Source of the DNA: CAYXGZ01 sp964464755 | Lineage (GTDB): Bacteria > Planctomycetota > MHYJ01 > JACPRB01 | Reading direction: 5' to 3' | Assembly: GCA_964464755.1 (NCBI GenBank) | Contig: CAYXGZ010000028.1 | Location: 1-46,260, forward strand | Length of the DNA: 46,260 nucleotides | Part shown: positions 7,652 through 16,130 of the stretch, piece after piece | Layout: each line of letters begins with the position of its first letter | Position numbering within the stretch: the stretch's first letter is position 1 | Notes under the pieces: model-generated | What the model was told of the DNA's origin: nothing | Database searches by the model: none | What the model saw: only the letters and a program-made list of their open reading frames with translations | Program-made: the position numbers and the translations under genes

Positions 7652-8071
7652 ATGGCCGCCACGGTCACGCCGGTCGACCATACGGGCGACGTCGGGATCG
7701 AGGTGCGGGCCGGGTCCTTCGCCGAGCTCGCCGAGGCGGCCGCGCGCGGGATGACGGAGATCCTCGTCGACCCGTCGGGCCTCTCGGCCCAACGCGAGGA
7801 GCGGATCGTCGTTCAAGGGGAGGCCGGGGACCTCGTCCTGCGGGCCTTCCTCGCGGAGCTCCTCTACCGCTTCCTCTCGGAGGGGCGGGCCGCGGCGGGG
7901 GTCGTCGTCGAGGAGGCCGGGCCGACGCGGATCGTCGCGCGGATCCGGGAGGACCGGATCGACCCGGCGCGGCACGACGTGCGCACCGAGCTGAAGGCCG
8001 TGACCTACCACGGCCTCGAGGTCCGCGGGGCCGGGACGGATTGGTACGCCAAGGTGATCTTCGACATATGA
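7652..8071 (+). CDS. Archease, RtcB activator
   Basis: Archease speeds guanylylation and turnover of the RNA ligase RtcB. This 139-residue protein opens with the family signature DHTGDVGIEV, followed by the FAELAEAAARGM helix, the LRAFLAELLYRFLSEG helix and the C-terminal strands EDRIDPARHD, ELKAVTYHGLEV and WYAKVIFDI. The conserved aspartates of the DHTxD motif are present. rtcB lies 1 kb downstream on the same strand, which supports the assignment. The stop overlaps the next gene's ATG as ATGA (8068-8071). Confidence 0.93.
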   Translation: MAATVTPVDHTGDVGIEVRAGSFAELAEAAARGMTEILVDPSGLSAQREERIVVQGEAGDLVLRAFLAELLYRFLSEGRAAAGVVVEEAGPTRIVARIREDRIDPARHDVRTELKAVTYHGLEVRGAGTDWYAKVIFDI

Positions 8072-8649
8072 AGCGAACGCTGCCGGTCGTCCTGCTGGCC
8101 GCCTCCCTGGCGGGCTGCTCGTACCTGGGCGCCCGCCTCCGGGACCTCGGCGACATCGTCCGCCTCGAGGGCTCGGTCGGCATCGGGGTCCAGGCCTACG
8201 CCAACGCGGGCGAGCTCGTCCACGCGGGCGCGGGCTCGACCCGCCGCTGGACCGCGGGCTGGAACTACGGCGAGCTCCTCTCCGAGCGCCGGCAGGAGGA
8301 CCACCTCCCGCTCTCGCTCTTGCAGAGCTGGGTGCGGCCGGACCGGCCCGCGCTGCACCGCCTGGCCTTCGGCCGCGGCGACGACCTGGAGGAGGCGGCG
8401 GACTACCTGGTCCTCCCCGGCGAGCTGAACCGGGGGACCGTGGAGCGCTCGAAGGTGCACTACTGGAACCTCGAGGCCGGGCTCTTCCTCGGCGTCGCGG
8501 GGCTCGAGGCCGGGATCTCGCTCGGCGAGCTGGCGGACTTCCTCGTCGGCCTGGCGGGCTTCGACCTGGCGGGAGACGACTCGGACGGGGGGCGCGCGTC
8601 GCGCCGCACCTGGGTGGACCGACCCCAGCCGGAGGGCGCCTCGCGCTGA
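8068..8649 (+). CDS. Putative lipoprotein of unknown function
   Basis: The 193-residue product starts with a lipoprotein signal (MKRTLPVVLLAASLAGC); the LAGC lipobox puts the modified Cys at residue 17. After that come a Gly/Leu-rich segment (SVGIGVQAYANAGEL), a charged middle, and a glycine-rich segment near GLFLGVAGLEAGISLGELADFLVGLAGFD that could be amphipathic or membrane-associated. The FLGVAGLEAGISLGELADFL type of segment recurs in small uncharacterised exported proteins, but no family is recognised. The start overlaps the archease stop, so the gene is co-translated with an RNA-repair factor, which is an odd partner for a lipoprotein. Confidence 0.75.
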   Translation: MKRTLPVVLLAASLAGCSYLGARLRDLGDIVRLEGSVGIGVQAYANAGELVHAGAGSTRRWTAGWNYGELLSERRQEDHLPLSLLQSWVRPDRPALHRLAFGRGDDLEEAADYLVLPGELNRGTVERSKVHYWNLEAGLFLGVAGLEAGISLGELADFLVGLAGFDLAGDDSDGGRASRRTWVDRPQPEGASR

Positions 8650-8655
8650 ACAACC

Positions 8656-9072
8656 ATGGGTGATCCCAAGTCCCCGTCGGGCCTGGCCCCGATGGTGCTG
8701 TCGATCCTGCGCATCGCCGCGGCGATCATGTTCATCCCGAGCGGGACGATGAAGCTCTTCGGGTGGCCGGCACTTCCCAAGGGCCAGCCGAAGCCGGAGC
8801 TCCTGTCCCAGTTGGGCATCGGCGGGATGCTGGAACTGGTGGGCGGGGCGTTGATCCTCGTCGGGTTCTGGACCCGTCCCACGGCCTTCATCCTCTCGGG
8901 AACGATGGCCGTGGCCTACTGGCAGTTCCACGCGACCGCGGACTCGTGGTACCTGCCCGCCCAGAACCACGGGACGGCCGCGGCGCTCTTCTGCTTCGCC
9001 TTCCTGTACTTCGCCGCCGCCGGCGCCGGGCCCCTGAGCTTGGACGCGATGCGCAAGCAGAAACCGGGCTAA
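8656..9072 (+). CDS. DoxX-family membrane protein
   Basis: The 138-residue protein has four predicted membrane helices: LSILRIAAAIMFIPSG, GMLELVGGALILVGFW, TAFILSGTMAVAYWQF and AALFCFAFLYFAAAGAG. The pattern LRIaaaimFipsGtmKLFG at the first helix and the GxxELxGGxLIxxGfxTR block at the second are typical of DoxX proteins. Members have been linked to quinol-dependent thiosulfate oxidation and to oxidative-stress complexes, but most are of unknown role. It starts 6 nt after the lipoprotein gene and ends 29 nt before rtcB, which has its own -10-like box. Confidence 0.88.
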   Translation: MGDPKSPSGLAPMVLSILRIAAAIMFIPSGTMKLFGWPALPKGQPKPELLSQLGIGGMLELVGGALILVGFWTRPTAFILSGTMAVAYWQFHATADSWYLPAQNHGTAAALFCFAFLYFAAAGAGPLSLDAMRKQKPG

Positions 9073-9086
9073 TCGCCCGGGCGCGC

Positions 9087-9095
9087 TGTTATCCT
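9087..9095 (+). promoter_or_regulatory. Candidate extended -10 promoter of rtcB
   Basis: TGT followed by TATCCT forms an extended -10 (TGn-TATnnT). The hexamer (9090-9095) ends 6 nt before the rtcB ATG, with no Shine-Dalgarno site. Confidence 0.45.
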
Positions 9096-9101
9096 CGGGG
9101 C

Positions 9102-10550
9102 ATGTCCCCGGTCCCGCTCAACCGCCTGAACGACTACTCGGTGGAGATCCCCCGGCACGGCGCCATGCGCGTGCCGGGCCGGGTCTACGCCTCCGAGCAG
9201 CTGATGACCGGCGGCCGCCAGGACGACGCCCTCCAGCAGGTCGTCAACGTCGCCACCCTCCCCGGCATCGTCGGCGCCTCGCTCGCGATGCCGGACTTCC
9301 ACTGGGGCTACGGCTTCCCCATCGGCGGCGTCGCGGCCTTCGACGCGCAGGAGGGCCTCGTCTCGCCCGGCGGGGTCGGCTACGACATCAACTGCGGCGT
9401 CCGCCTGCTCCGGACCGACCTCCAGCTCGCGGACGTCGCGGACCGGATCGAGGCGGTCGCCAAGCAGGTCTTCCGCGACGTGCCCGCGGGCGTCGGCCGC
9501 GAGGGCCCCATCAAGATCCCCACCCGCCTCGACGCCGAGCGCCTCCTCACCAAGGGCGCCGCCTGGGCCGTCGAGGAGGGCTACGGGAGCGCCGACGACC
9601 TCGCCCACATCGAGGAGGGCGGCTGCCTGCCGGGCGCCAACCCCGGCGCCGTGCCGCCCCGCGCCTACGAGCGCGGCCTCCCCCAGATCGGCTCGCTCGG
9701 CAGCGGCAACCACTTCCTCGAGATCCAGGTCGTCGAGGAGGTCTACCTCCCGAAGGTCGCCGACCGCCTCGGCCTCGCGAAGGGCTCGATCGCCCTCGCC
9801 ATCCACTCCGGCTCCCGCGGCTTCGGCCACCAGGTCTGCGAGGACCACCTCGGGATGATGGTCGCCGCCTCCCGCAAGTACGGCCTCGAGCTGCCCGACC
9901 GCCAGCTCTGCGGCGCCCCGCTGGTCTCCCCCGAGGGCCGGGCCTACCTCGGCGCGATGGCCGCCGCCGCGAACTTCGCCTTCGTGAACCGCCAGGTCAT
10001 GCAGCACCTCGCCGGGCGCGCCGTCGCCCGCGCCACCGGCCGGACCGCCGAGCGCCTCGGCCTGCGCCTCGTCTACGACGTCTGCCACAACATCGCGAAG
10101 TTCGAGCGCCACGTCGTCGACGGCGTCGAGCGCGAGCTCTGCGTGCACCGCAAGGGCGCCACGCGCGCCCTGCCCCCGGGCCATCCCCTCGTCCCCGCCG
10201 CCTACCGCGACCTCGGCCAGCCCGTCCTCGTCCCCGGCGACATGGGCCGCGCGTCGTTCCTGCTCGTCGGCAACGCCCGGGCCAGCGGGGCCACCTTCGC
10301 CTCGACCTGCCACGGCGCGGGCCGCAACCACTCCCGCACCGAGATGAAGAAAAGGATGGCGGGCCGGGACCTGTACCGGGAGATGCGGGAGAGGCACGGC
10401 GTGCTCGTGCTCGGGCACAGCCGGGAGGGCGTCGCCGAGGAGATGCCCGAGGCCTACAAGGACGTGACCCAGGTCGTCGACGTGATGGAACGGGCCGGCA
10501 TCTCGGACAAGGTCGTCCGGCTGCGCCCGCTGGCCTGCATCAAGGGTTAG
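9102..10550 (+). CDS. rtcB: RNA-splicing ligase RtcB
   Basis: RtcB joins RNA ends bearing a 3'-phosphate or 2',3'-cyclic phosphate to 5'-OH ends, using GTP and Mn(II). The 482-residue protein keeps the active site: Cys98 in YDINCGVR, the metal-binding histidines in GSGNHFLE, IHSGSRGFGH and VCHNI, and the guanylylated His404 in CHGAGR. It ends in the usual AGISDKVVRLRPLACIKG. With archease 1 kb upstream, the cell can repair or splice RNA. No tRNA intron or toxin target is visible nearby, and no RtcR-type regulator is present. The next gene starts 8 nt downstream after an AGGAG site. Confidence 0.97.
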   Translation: MSPVPLNRLNDYSVEIPRHGAMRVPGRVYASEQLMTGGRQDDALQQVVNVATLPGIVGASLAMPDFHWGYGFPIGGVAAFDAQEGLVSPGGVGYDINCGVRLLRTDLQLADVADRIEAVAKQVFRDVPAGVGREGPIKIPTRLDAERLLTKGAAWAVEEGYGSADDLAHIEEGGCLPGANPGAVPPRAYERGLPQIGSLGSGNHFLEIQVVEEVYLPKVADRLGLAKGSIALAIHSGSRGFGHQVCEDHLGMMVAASRKYGLELPDRQLCGAPLVSPEGRAYLGAMAAAANFAFVNRQVMQHLAGRAVARATGRTAERLGLRLVYDVCHNIAKFERHVVDGVERELCVHRKGATRALPPGHPLVPAAYRDLGQPVLVPGDMGRASFLLVGNARASGATFASTCHGAGRNHSRTEMKKRMAGRDLYREMRERHGVLVLGHSREGVAEEMPEAYKDVTQVVDVMERAGISDKVVRLRPLACIKG

Positions 10551-10558
10551 GAGCCGCG

Positions 10559-10783
10559 ATGAGCGACCCGCTGCCGAAGATCCCCGCCGACCGCCCGCTC
10601 GAGGAGATCCTCGACCTCATCCTCGACCAGGCCCGCCTGCCGAAGACCGGCGCCGACGGAAGGCGCCTGCTCTACCGCATCGTCCACAAGAAGACGAACC
10701 GCGTCCTCGACCTCGGCCTCAGCTTCATCGACCAGGGCGTCTCCGGCAACGACCAGCTCGTCTTCCAGCGCATCCAGCACTAG
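10559..10783 (+). CDS. Small YukD/ubiquitin-like protein
   Basis: The protein has 74 residues. The order PxxRPLEEIL helix, then RRLLYRIVHKKTNRVLD, then LSFIDQGVSGNDQLVFQRI follows the second half of bacterial ubiquitin-like beta-grasp domains of the YukD/EsaB type, in which a tL.d.GI..GD.L motif is typical. The first beta-hairpin seems to be missing or very short, and there is no C-terminal Gly-Gly, so conjugation is unlikely. It follows rtcB by 8 nt with AGGAG before the ATG and probably forms an operon with it. It ends tail to tail with the M48 protease gene, overlapping by 4 nt. The family call is pattern recognition only. Confidence 0.6.
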   Translation: MSDPLPKIPADRPLEEILDLILDQARLPKTGADGRRLLYRIVHKKTNRVLDLGLSFIDQGVSGNDQLVFQRIQH

Positions 10784-12798
10784 AAGCGGCCGGAGGCCAG
10801 GAACGCCGCGAGCGCGATGCCGCCCGCGACGACGAGGCCCGCCGTCACCCACTTCATCGTCTTCACCCAGCAGGACGTCGAGTCCGCCGGGTTCGAGGCC
10901 GGCGCGATGCTCCGCAGCTCCAGGTACGGCACCGGCGCGCGCCGGAACCAGCCCGTCGCCACGACCTCCTCGCCCTGCCAGCGCCCCGCCTTGAGCAGCC
11001 CGAAGAGGAACTCCCAGATCGCCAGCGGCTGGCGGTAGTCCAGGAAGAGGATGCCCGTCGGGTCCTGCACCACGAAGTCCTCGCTCCAGATCAGCCCGGG
11101 CACGCCCTTGCCGATCACCCGCCCCAGCAGCGTGCACGGCACCGGCCGGATCCCCGAGACCTTCACGTGCTTCAGGAGCGACGCCACGTTGTGCTCGGGG
11201 AAGGCCTCGCCGCGGTACTGGAAGAGCAGCCGCAGCATCATCGCGAAGCCGGAGAGCGACACCGCGACGCCGATCATCCAGGGCTGTCCCAGCCCGAGCG
11301 CGACGCCGAGCCCCGCGAGGAACACCATCGTCGGCAGCCAGAGCACCGAGACGTCGACGAGGAACTCGTCCCAGTACGACTCGGGCTTCGTCGCCGAGAA
11401 GATCACGAACGGCGCCTGCCCCATCGACACGGCCTGGTTCCCGAGGTGCATGAGCCGGTTCGCGACGAGCGGGTGCGTCGAGTGGATCTCGTAGTACTTC
11501 GCCCAGGGGTTCCAGAGGTCCCACTTCATCGCGTCCTCGAGCTGGGCCCGGTCCACGGTCGTGGACCCGGCCGTCCGCCCGCCGGCGATCGCCAGGGAGC
11601 GCGCCGCCTTCACGTCGAAGATGCCCATCGCGCCGATCGAGTCGGCCTTGCGGGCCGCGCCCTCCTGCGCGGGCTGCTGGCTGGCCAGCCCGTAGGCCAC
11701 CTTGACGAGCGCCGTGGCCAGCGCGTTGGGCCGGCCCGTCGCCGTCCCCGCGAAGCGGTCCGCGTGGTACTCGCGGGTGCGCGAGAACCAGAGCACGAGG
11801 TACTGGCTGACGATGTAGACGAGGTAGGCGCCGATCGCGACGGCCAGGCGCACCTCGGAGCCCTTCTTGACCTTGCCGCGGATCGTCGCGCGGTAGACGT
11901 AGTAGGCGAGCATCGGCACGACCTGCGCCGCGGTCATCAGCACCATGTCCCAGTGCACCGCGTGGCCGATCTCGTGGGCCACGACGCCCTCGAGCTCGTC
12001 GGGGTCCAGCAGCTCCGCGAGGCCGCGCGTGATGGCGATGCGGGCGTTGCCCGGGTAGTGCCCGTACGTGAAGGCGTTCGGGGCGCCGTCGTCGATGATC
12101 CAGAACCTCGGGAAGTTCAGCTTCCGCTCCGCGCAGACGCGCCGCACGAAGGTCCGCAGGTGCTCGGGCAGCTCCGACTCCTCGACGCGCGACGCGTGGT
12201 AGAGCCAGGAGAGCTGGAGGTCCATCAGCCAGGGCGAAAGGAGGAACTGCAGGCCGACGACGCCCAGCGTGATCGCGACCGCGACGCCCGTCTCGAGCAT
12301 CCCGCCCTCGACGGCGGCGATGAGCACGAGGCCGAGCAGCCCGTAGAGCGTGAGGAGCAGCATCCCCGAGCGGAACCAGAGGCTGGGCAGCGGGCGCAGC
12401 GCCGCGGCGGCCGCGCCGATGCCGGCCAGCGGGTTGTCGAACGCGGGCGGCTTCGCCTTCGCGTCGAGGCGGATCTTGATCCCGGCCGCGCCGAGCCGCT
12501 CGAGCTCCCCGGCGTCGAGCCAGATCCCTCCGGTCTTGGGGCACTCGTCCACCTCGACCCCTCCGATCGAGAGGACGTTCATCGGGGCGCCGGTCGCGGG
12601 GCTGGCGAGGGACCCGGGGACGGCCGCGTTCCGGGCCGAGAGGATCCGGGCGTGCAGGCCCGCGGGGTCCTTGGTGAACGAGAAGATCTCGCCGCGGTCG
12701 AGCCAGGCGCCGGAGCACGACGGGCAGAGCTCGACCTCGACGCCGCGGTCGGTGAGGCGGCGCTCGAGGCCCGACTTCGGGCAGCGGGGGCAGTTCAT
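10780..12798 (-). CDS. Zinc-ribbon-M48 (HtpX-like) membrane metalloprotease
   Basis: The protein has 672 residues. Residues 3-37 are a zf-TFIIB-type zinc ribbon (CPRC and CPSC, then GAWLDRGE). Residues about 70-100 are a second, degenerate copy that keeps CPKTGGIWLDAGELERL but lacks the first Cys pair. Two membrane helices follow (about 140-190), then the M48 catalytic domain with HEIGH at 275-279 and the third-ligand region REYHADRFAG. A further membrane pair lies near 470-520, and a C-terminal domain with a final helix ends the protein. HtpX-like enzymes cut misfolded membrane proteins. The ribbon fusion suggests binding of a partner or redox/zinc sensing. A CATACT box lies 4 nt upstream of the ATG. 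Confidence 0.88.
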   Translation of the reverse strand: MNCPRCPKSGLERRLTDRGVEVELCPSCSGAWLDRGEIFSFTKDPAGLHARILSARNAAVPGSLASPATGAPMNVLSIGGVEVDECPKTGGIWLDAGELERLGAAGIKIRLDAKAKPPAFDNPLAGIGAAAAALRPLPSLWFRSGMLLLTLYGLLGLVLIAAVEGGMLETGVAVAITLGVVGLQFLLSPWLMDLQLSWLYHASRVEESELPEHLRTFVRRVCAERKLNFPRFWIIDDGAPNAFTYGHYPGNARIAITRGLAELLDPDELEGVVAHEIGHAVHWDMVLMTAAQVVPMLAYYVYRATIRGKVKKGSEVRLAVAIGAYLVYIVSQYLVLWFSRTREYHADRFAGTATGRPNALATALVKVAYGLASQQPAQEGAARKADSIGAMGIFDVKAARSLAIAGGRTAGSTTVDRAQLEDAMKWDLWNPWAKYYEIHSTHPLVANRLMHLGNQAVSMGQAPFVIFSATKPESYWDEFLVDVSVLWLPTMVFLAGLGVALGLGQPWMIGVAVSLSGFAMMLRLLFQYRGEAFPEHNVASLLKHVKVSGIRPVPCTLLGRVIGKGVPGLIWSEDFVVQDPTGILFLDYRQPLAIWEFLFGLLKAGRWQGEEVVATGWFRRAPVPYLELRSIAPASNPADSTSCWVKTMKWVTAGLVVAGGIALAAFLASGRF

Positions 12799-12828
12799 GG
12801 GGAGTATGACCTCCGGGCCGCGCCGGCG

Positions 12829-13830
12829 TTACGCCAGGTCGGCGGCCTCGCTCTTCGGCAGCCGGGACATCAGGGACTTCAGGCCGTCGAGCGGCAGCTT
12901 GCCTTCGTGGAGGATCTGGCAGACCTCGTCCGTGATGGGCAGGTCGAGGCCCTTGGAGCGCGCGAGGTCGCGGGCCGCGGTGCAGGTCCACACGCCCTCG
13001 GCGACCTGCCGCGTGCCCGCCATGGCCTGGGCGAGGGTCTTGCCGGCGCCGATCTCCCGGCCGACCCGCAGGTTGCGCCCGTGCGGCGAGGTGCAGGTCG
13101 CGATGAGGTCGCCGATGCCGGAGATGCCGAAGAAGGTGGCCTTCCGGGCGCCCATCCCGGAGCCGAGGCGGGCCATCTCGACGATGCCGCGCGAGAGCAG
13201 CGCGGCCTTGGCGTTGTCGCCGAGCTTGAGGCCGTCGCACATCCCCGCGGCGATCGCGATGACGTTCTTGAGCGCGCCGGCGAGCTCGACGCCGACGAGG
13301 TCGTCGCTGGAGTAGAGGCGGAACATCGAGCCCGTGAGGGCGGCCTGCCAGGCGCGGGCGTCGTCCTCGTCCGCGGACGCGACGACGACCGTCGCGGGGA
13401 GGCCGCGGGCCACCTCCTCGGCGTGGCTGGGGCCGGAGAGCGCCGTCAGGCGGGGCCGGTCGAGGACCTCGGCGAGGATCTGGCTGGGGCGGTCGAGCGT
13501 CTTGATCTCGATGCCCTTGGTGAGCGAGAGGACGGGCGCCCCGGGCTTCACGTGGCGGCGCAGGGGCGAGACGGTGGCGCGCACGTGCTGGGTGGGCACG
13601 GCGCAGACGAAGGCGTCGGCGCCCTCGAGGGCGGCCGGGTCGGAGGAGATCTCGAGGGCGGGCGGCAGCGGAACGCCGGGCAGGTAGGCCCGGTTCTCGC
13701 CGTCGGCGCGGAGGGCGGCGACGAGCTCCGGGCGCCGGGCCCAGAGGACCGGGCGGAGCTCGCGGTGCAGGGCGACGAGGGCGAGGGCGGTGCCCCAGCC
13801 CCCGGCCCCGAGGATGGCGACGTGCTTCAT
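12829..13830 (-). CDS. gpsA: Glycerol-3-phosphate dehydrogenase [NAD(P)+]
   Basis: GpsA reduces dihydroxyacetone phosphate to sn-glycerol 3-phosphate for phospholipid synthesis. The 333-residue protein has the Rossmann motif GAGGWGTALA at residues 7-16, the substrate region LSGPSHAEEVARG, the catalytic Lys in ELAGALKNVIAIAAG, and the GISGIGDLIATC and GRNLRVGREIG blocks. Its ATG overlaps the plsY stop as ATGA (13827-13830), so the two glycerolipid genes are coupled: GpsA supplies the glycerol 3-phosphate that PlsY acylates. Confidence 0.97.
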   Translation of the reverse strand: MKHVAILGAGGWGTALALVALHRELRPVLWARRPELVAALRADGENRAYLPGVPLPPALEISSDPAALEGADAFVCAVPTQHVRATVSPLRRHVKPGAPVLSLTKGIEIKTLDRPSQILAEVLDRPRLTALSGPSHAEEVARGLPATVVVASADEDDARAWQAALTGSMFRLYSSDDLVGVELAGALKNVIAIAAGMCDGLKLGDNAKAALLSRGIVEMARLGSGMGARKATFFGISGIGDLIATCTSPHGRNLRVGREIGAGKTLAQAMAGTRQVAEGVWTCTAARDLARSKGLDLPITDEVCQILHEGKLPLDGLKSLMSRLPKSEAADLA

Positions 13831-14498
13831 CGGGAGGAGAACCTCACGCGGGGTTCCTCGCCGCGGCGGACGCGGCCGAGGTTGGAGCGGTGCTTCACGA
13901 TCACGGCGACGGTGAGGCCCGCGAGGAACACGGAGAAGATCCAGCGCTCGCCGGGCGTCGACCAGCGGGAGTACGGGGCGGTGGCCAGGTACATCGGGGC
14001 GAGGGAGATCGCGCTGACGACGGAGCCGACGGAGACGTAGCGCAGGAGGAGCAGGACGACGAAGAACACGGCGAGGCTGGCGAAGCCCCCGACCCAGTTG
14101 ATGGCGAAGACGACGCCCGCGCCGGTCGCGACGCCCTTCCCGCCCTTGAAGCCGAGGTAGATCGGGAAGAGGTGGCCGCCGAGGGCCATCACGCCGCAGA
14201 AGACGCTGAGCATGGCGAGGAGGTAGGTGCAGTGGCCGCAGGGCCAGGTCGCGGCGATCCAGGGCGCAAGCCAGTACACGGGGGCGAAGCCCTTGAGGAA
14301 GTCGAGGGCGAAGATCGGGGCGAACCACCCGCGGCCGAGGGCCCGCGAGGCGTTCGTGGCGCCGATGTTGCCGGAGCCCAGCGTGCGGAGGTCGACGCCC
14401 TTGAAGAGCTTCGCGGCGAGGAAGCCGAAGGGGATGGCGCCGACGAGGTAGATGGCGAGCCCGGCGACGGTGTAGACGACCTCGACGGGGAGCTTCAC
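13827..14498 (-). CDS. plsY: Acyl-phosphate:glycerol-3-phosphate acyltransferase
   Basis: PlsY transfers an acyl group from acyl-phosphate to glycerol 3-phosphate, giving lysophosphatidate in the inner membrane. The 223-residue protein has about seven membrane helices and the three family motifs: SGNIGATNASRALG, GHLFPIYLGFKGGKGVATGAG and the C-terminal VIVKHRSNLGRVRRGEEPR. The start is GTG at 14498, which overlaps the rlmN stop as GTGA. The order rlmN-plsY-gpsA with stop/start overlaps at both junctions shows a tightly coupled operon. Confidence 0.97.
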   Translation of the reverse strand: MKLPVEVVYTVAGLAIYLVGAIPFGFLAAKLFKGVDLRTLGSGNIGATNASRALGRGWFAPIFALDFLKGFAPVYWLAPWIAATWPCGHCTYLLAMLSVFCGVMALGGHLFPIYLGFKGGKGVATGAGVVFAINWVGGFASLAVFFVVLLLLRYVSVGSVVSAISLAPMYLATAPYSRWSTPGERWIFSVFLAGLTVAVIVKHRSNLGRVRRGEEPRVRFSSR

Positions 14499-15616
14499 GC
14501 GCCCTCCCCGGAGGGGGGCAGGGTTTCCGCGGGGATGGGGATCGGCTGGCCCGCGACGACGATCGAGGTGTCGCGGTCCTTGCGGCGCTGCGTCACGGCG
14601 CGGAGCTGGCCGCAGGCGGCGGAGATGGCGTCGCCCTTGCGCTTGCGGACGAGGATCGGGACCCCGCAGGCGCCGAGGGCCTCGCAGAACCGGTCGATGC
14701 GGGCCTGGGACGGCGCGCGGTACGGGACCTCGGGGACGGAGTTGAAGGGGATGACGTTGACCTTGCAGCGCGTGCCCGCGAGCTTCTTGCCGAGCTCGAG
14801 GGCGTGCTTCTTGTCGTCGTTGATCCCGTCGAGCAGGACGTACTCGAAGGTGACGTTCTTCCCCGTCGCGTCGCGGTAGGCGACGCCGGCCTTCACGAGC
14901 TCGGCGACGCGCTTCTTCATCGTGGGGACGACGTCGAGGCGGATGCGGTCGTTCGGCGCGTGCAGCGAGATGGCGAGGTTGGGCGTCACGCCGTCGGCGA
15001 CGAGCTGCTCGACCTTGTCGAGGACGCCGACGGTGGAGAGCGTGATGCGGTTGTAGCCGATGCCCATGCCCCACGAGGTCTTCCAGGTGCGGAGGGCCTG
15101 GAGGACGTTGGCGTAGTTGAGGAGGGGCTCGCCGATGCCCATGACGACGACGTTGTCGACGCGCTCCTCGGGCGGGAGGCGGCGCGTGACGTGGAGGACC
15201 TGCTCGGCGATCTCGCCGGCCGTGAGGTTGCGGACGAGGCCGTCGAGGCCGCTGGCGCAGAAGACGCACTTGATGGGGCAGCCGACCTGGGTGGAGACGC
15301 AGACGGTCTTGCGCTCGCCCTCGCGGATGAGGACGGTCTCGACGAGGTTGCCGTCGTCGAGGGCGACGAGGAGCTTCTCGGTGCCGTCGGGGCTGAGGTG
15401 GACGTCGGCGACGCGGGTCGAGAGGAGGCGGTAGCGCGACTCGAGGGCGGTGCGCAGCTCGAGGGAGAGGTCGGTCATCTCGGCGAAGGAGGCGGCGCGG
15501 CGGCGCCAGATCCAGAGGAGGACCTGCTTGGCGCGGTACTTCTCGATCCCCTCGGCGGCGAAGAGGGCCTCGAGGGCGGAGAGGTCGAAGCCGGAGACGG
15601 CGGGCCGCGGGTCCAT
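14495..15616 (-). CDS. rlmN: Dual-specificity RNA methyltransferase RlmN
   Basis: RlmN is a radical-SAM enzyme that methylates C2 of A2503 in 23S rRNA and of A37 in some tRNAs. The 373-residue protein has the iron-sulfur motif CxxxCxxC at Cys113, Cys117 and Cys120 (GCPIKCVFCASG), the GIGEPLLNY and ITLSTVG blocks, LAISLHAPND, and the C-terminal catalytic Cys335 in ISAACGQL. The ATG at 15616 (MDPRPAVSGFD) is preferred over longer in-frame starts because a TACAAT box lies 8 nt upstream. It is the first gene of the rlmN-plsY-gpsA operon. Confidence 0.96.
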   Translation of the reverse strand: MDPRPAVSGFDLSALEALFAAEGIEKYRAKQVLLWIWRRRAASFAEMTDLSLELRTALESRYRLLSTRVADVHLSPDGTEKLLVALDDGNLVETVLIREGERKTVCVSTQVGCPIKCVFCASGLDGLVRNLTAGEIAEQVLHVTRRLPPEERVDNVVVMGIGEPLLNYANVLQALRTWKTSWGMGIGYNRITLSTVGVLDKVEQLVADGVTPNLAISLHAPNDRIRLDVVPTMKKRVAELVKAGVAYRDATGKNVTFEYVLLDGINDDKKHALELGKKLAGTRCKVNVIPFNSVPEVPYRAPSQARIDRFCEALGACGVPILVRKRKGDAISAACGQLRAVTQRRKDRDTSIVVAGQPIPIPAETLPPSGEGA

Positions 15617-15624
15617 GGACGGGC

Positions 15625-15630
15625 ATTGTA
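15625..15630 (-). promoter_or_regulatory. Candidate -10 box of rlmN operon
   Basis: On the - strand TACAAT lies 8 nt before the rlmN ATG, giving a leader of at most a few bases. Confidence 0.45.
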
Positions 15631-15670
15631 CCGGGCGGGCGGGATCGGGGACAGTCGGCGAGGACCGCGC

Positions 15671-15699
15671 TGGACAAACCGGGCCCGGCTGACTAGCGT
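15671..15699 (+). promoter_or_regulatory. Candidate promoter (-35 and -10) of the 136-aa gene
   Basis: TGGACA (15671-15676) and TAGCGT (15694-15699) are separated by exactly 17 bp. The -10 ends 6 nt before the ATG at 15706, which suggests a leaderless transcript. Confidence 0.5.
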
Positions 15700-15705
15700 G
15701 CACGC

Positions 15706-16116
15706 ATGAAACGCAGGAAGCCGGTCAAGATCCGGCCCGGGGTGACGGCCACGCTGACCGTCGAGGGCGCGGGCTACTCGGTCTGCGTGCTGGTCAACGG
15801 GCACGACGTCGGGGTGCGCAACGCCCCCGCGGAGAGCCGGCAGCTCTTCAGCAAGTCGCACCCGCTGTCGTCGAAGGTGCGCTCGGAGTTCCGCAAGAAC
15901 CTGGTGGTGCTGAAGGACGGGCCGAACCAGCTCGTGATCAACTTCAAGAAGACGGGCGAGGCGACGGAGCCGCTGAAGGTGCAGGTCTTCACGGACGGGC
16001 CGGCGCCGCTCTTCACCCTGGCGAGCTCGGAGCTCGCGCACGGCAAGGTGAACCGGACGGTGAACCTCTCGGGCCGCTCGGCGATGTCGATGACCGACGC
16101 GGACGTGAGGACGTAG
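15706..16116 (+). CDS. Conserved-looking hypothetical protein, beta-rich, 136 aa
   Basis: No signal peptide, membrane segment or known catalytic motif is visible. The 136-residue protein opens with a basic MKRRKPVKIRPG, followed by alternating strands (TATLTVEGAGYSVCVLVNGHDVG, NLVVLKDGPNQLVINFKKTG, LKVQVFTDGPAPLF) that suggest a small beta-sandwich or immunoglobulin-like fold. Two further short strands close it. It stands alone between the divergent rlmN operon and the convergent Clp-N gene. Codon use is like that of its neighbours, so it is probably a real gene. A well-formed promoter sits directly in front. The function is unknown. Confidence 0.7.
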   Translation: MKRRKPVKIRPGVTATLTVEGAGYSVCVLVNGHDVGVRNAPAESRQLFSKSHPLSSKVRSEFRKNLVVLKDGPNQLVINFKKTGEATEPLKVQVFTDGPAPLFTLASSELAHGKVNRTVNLSGRSAMSMTDADVRT

Positions 16117-16130
16117 GGCGGCGGGGACGG

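Noticed and set aside
3677..8653. Very long - strand open frame spanning hutU, hutH and archease
   Set aside because: Arg/Pro/Gly-rich low-complexity translation outside the dienelactone hydrolase and hutU N-terminal parts; it arises from high GC and runs across Ns. Only those two real parts were kept.
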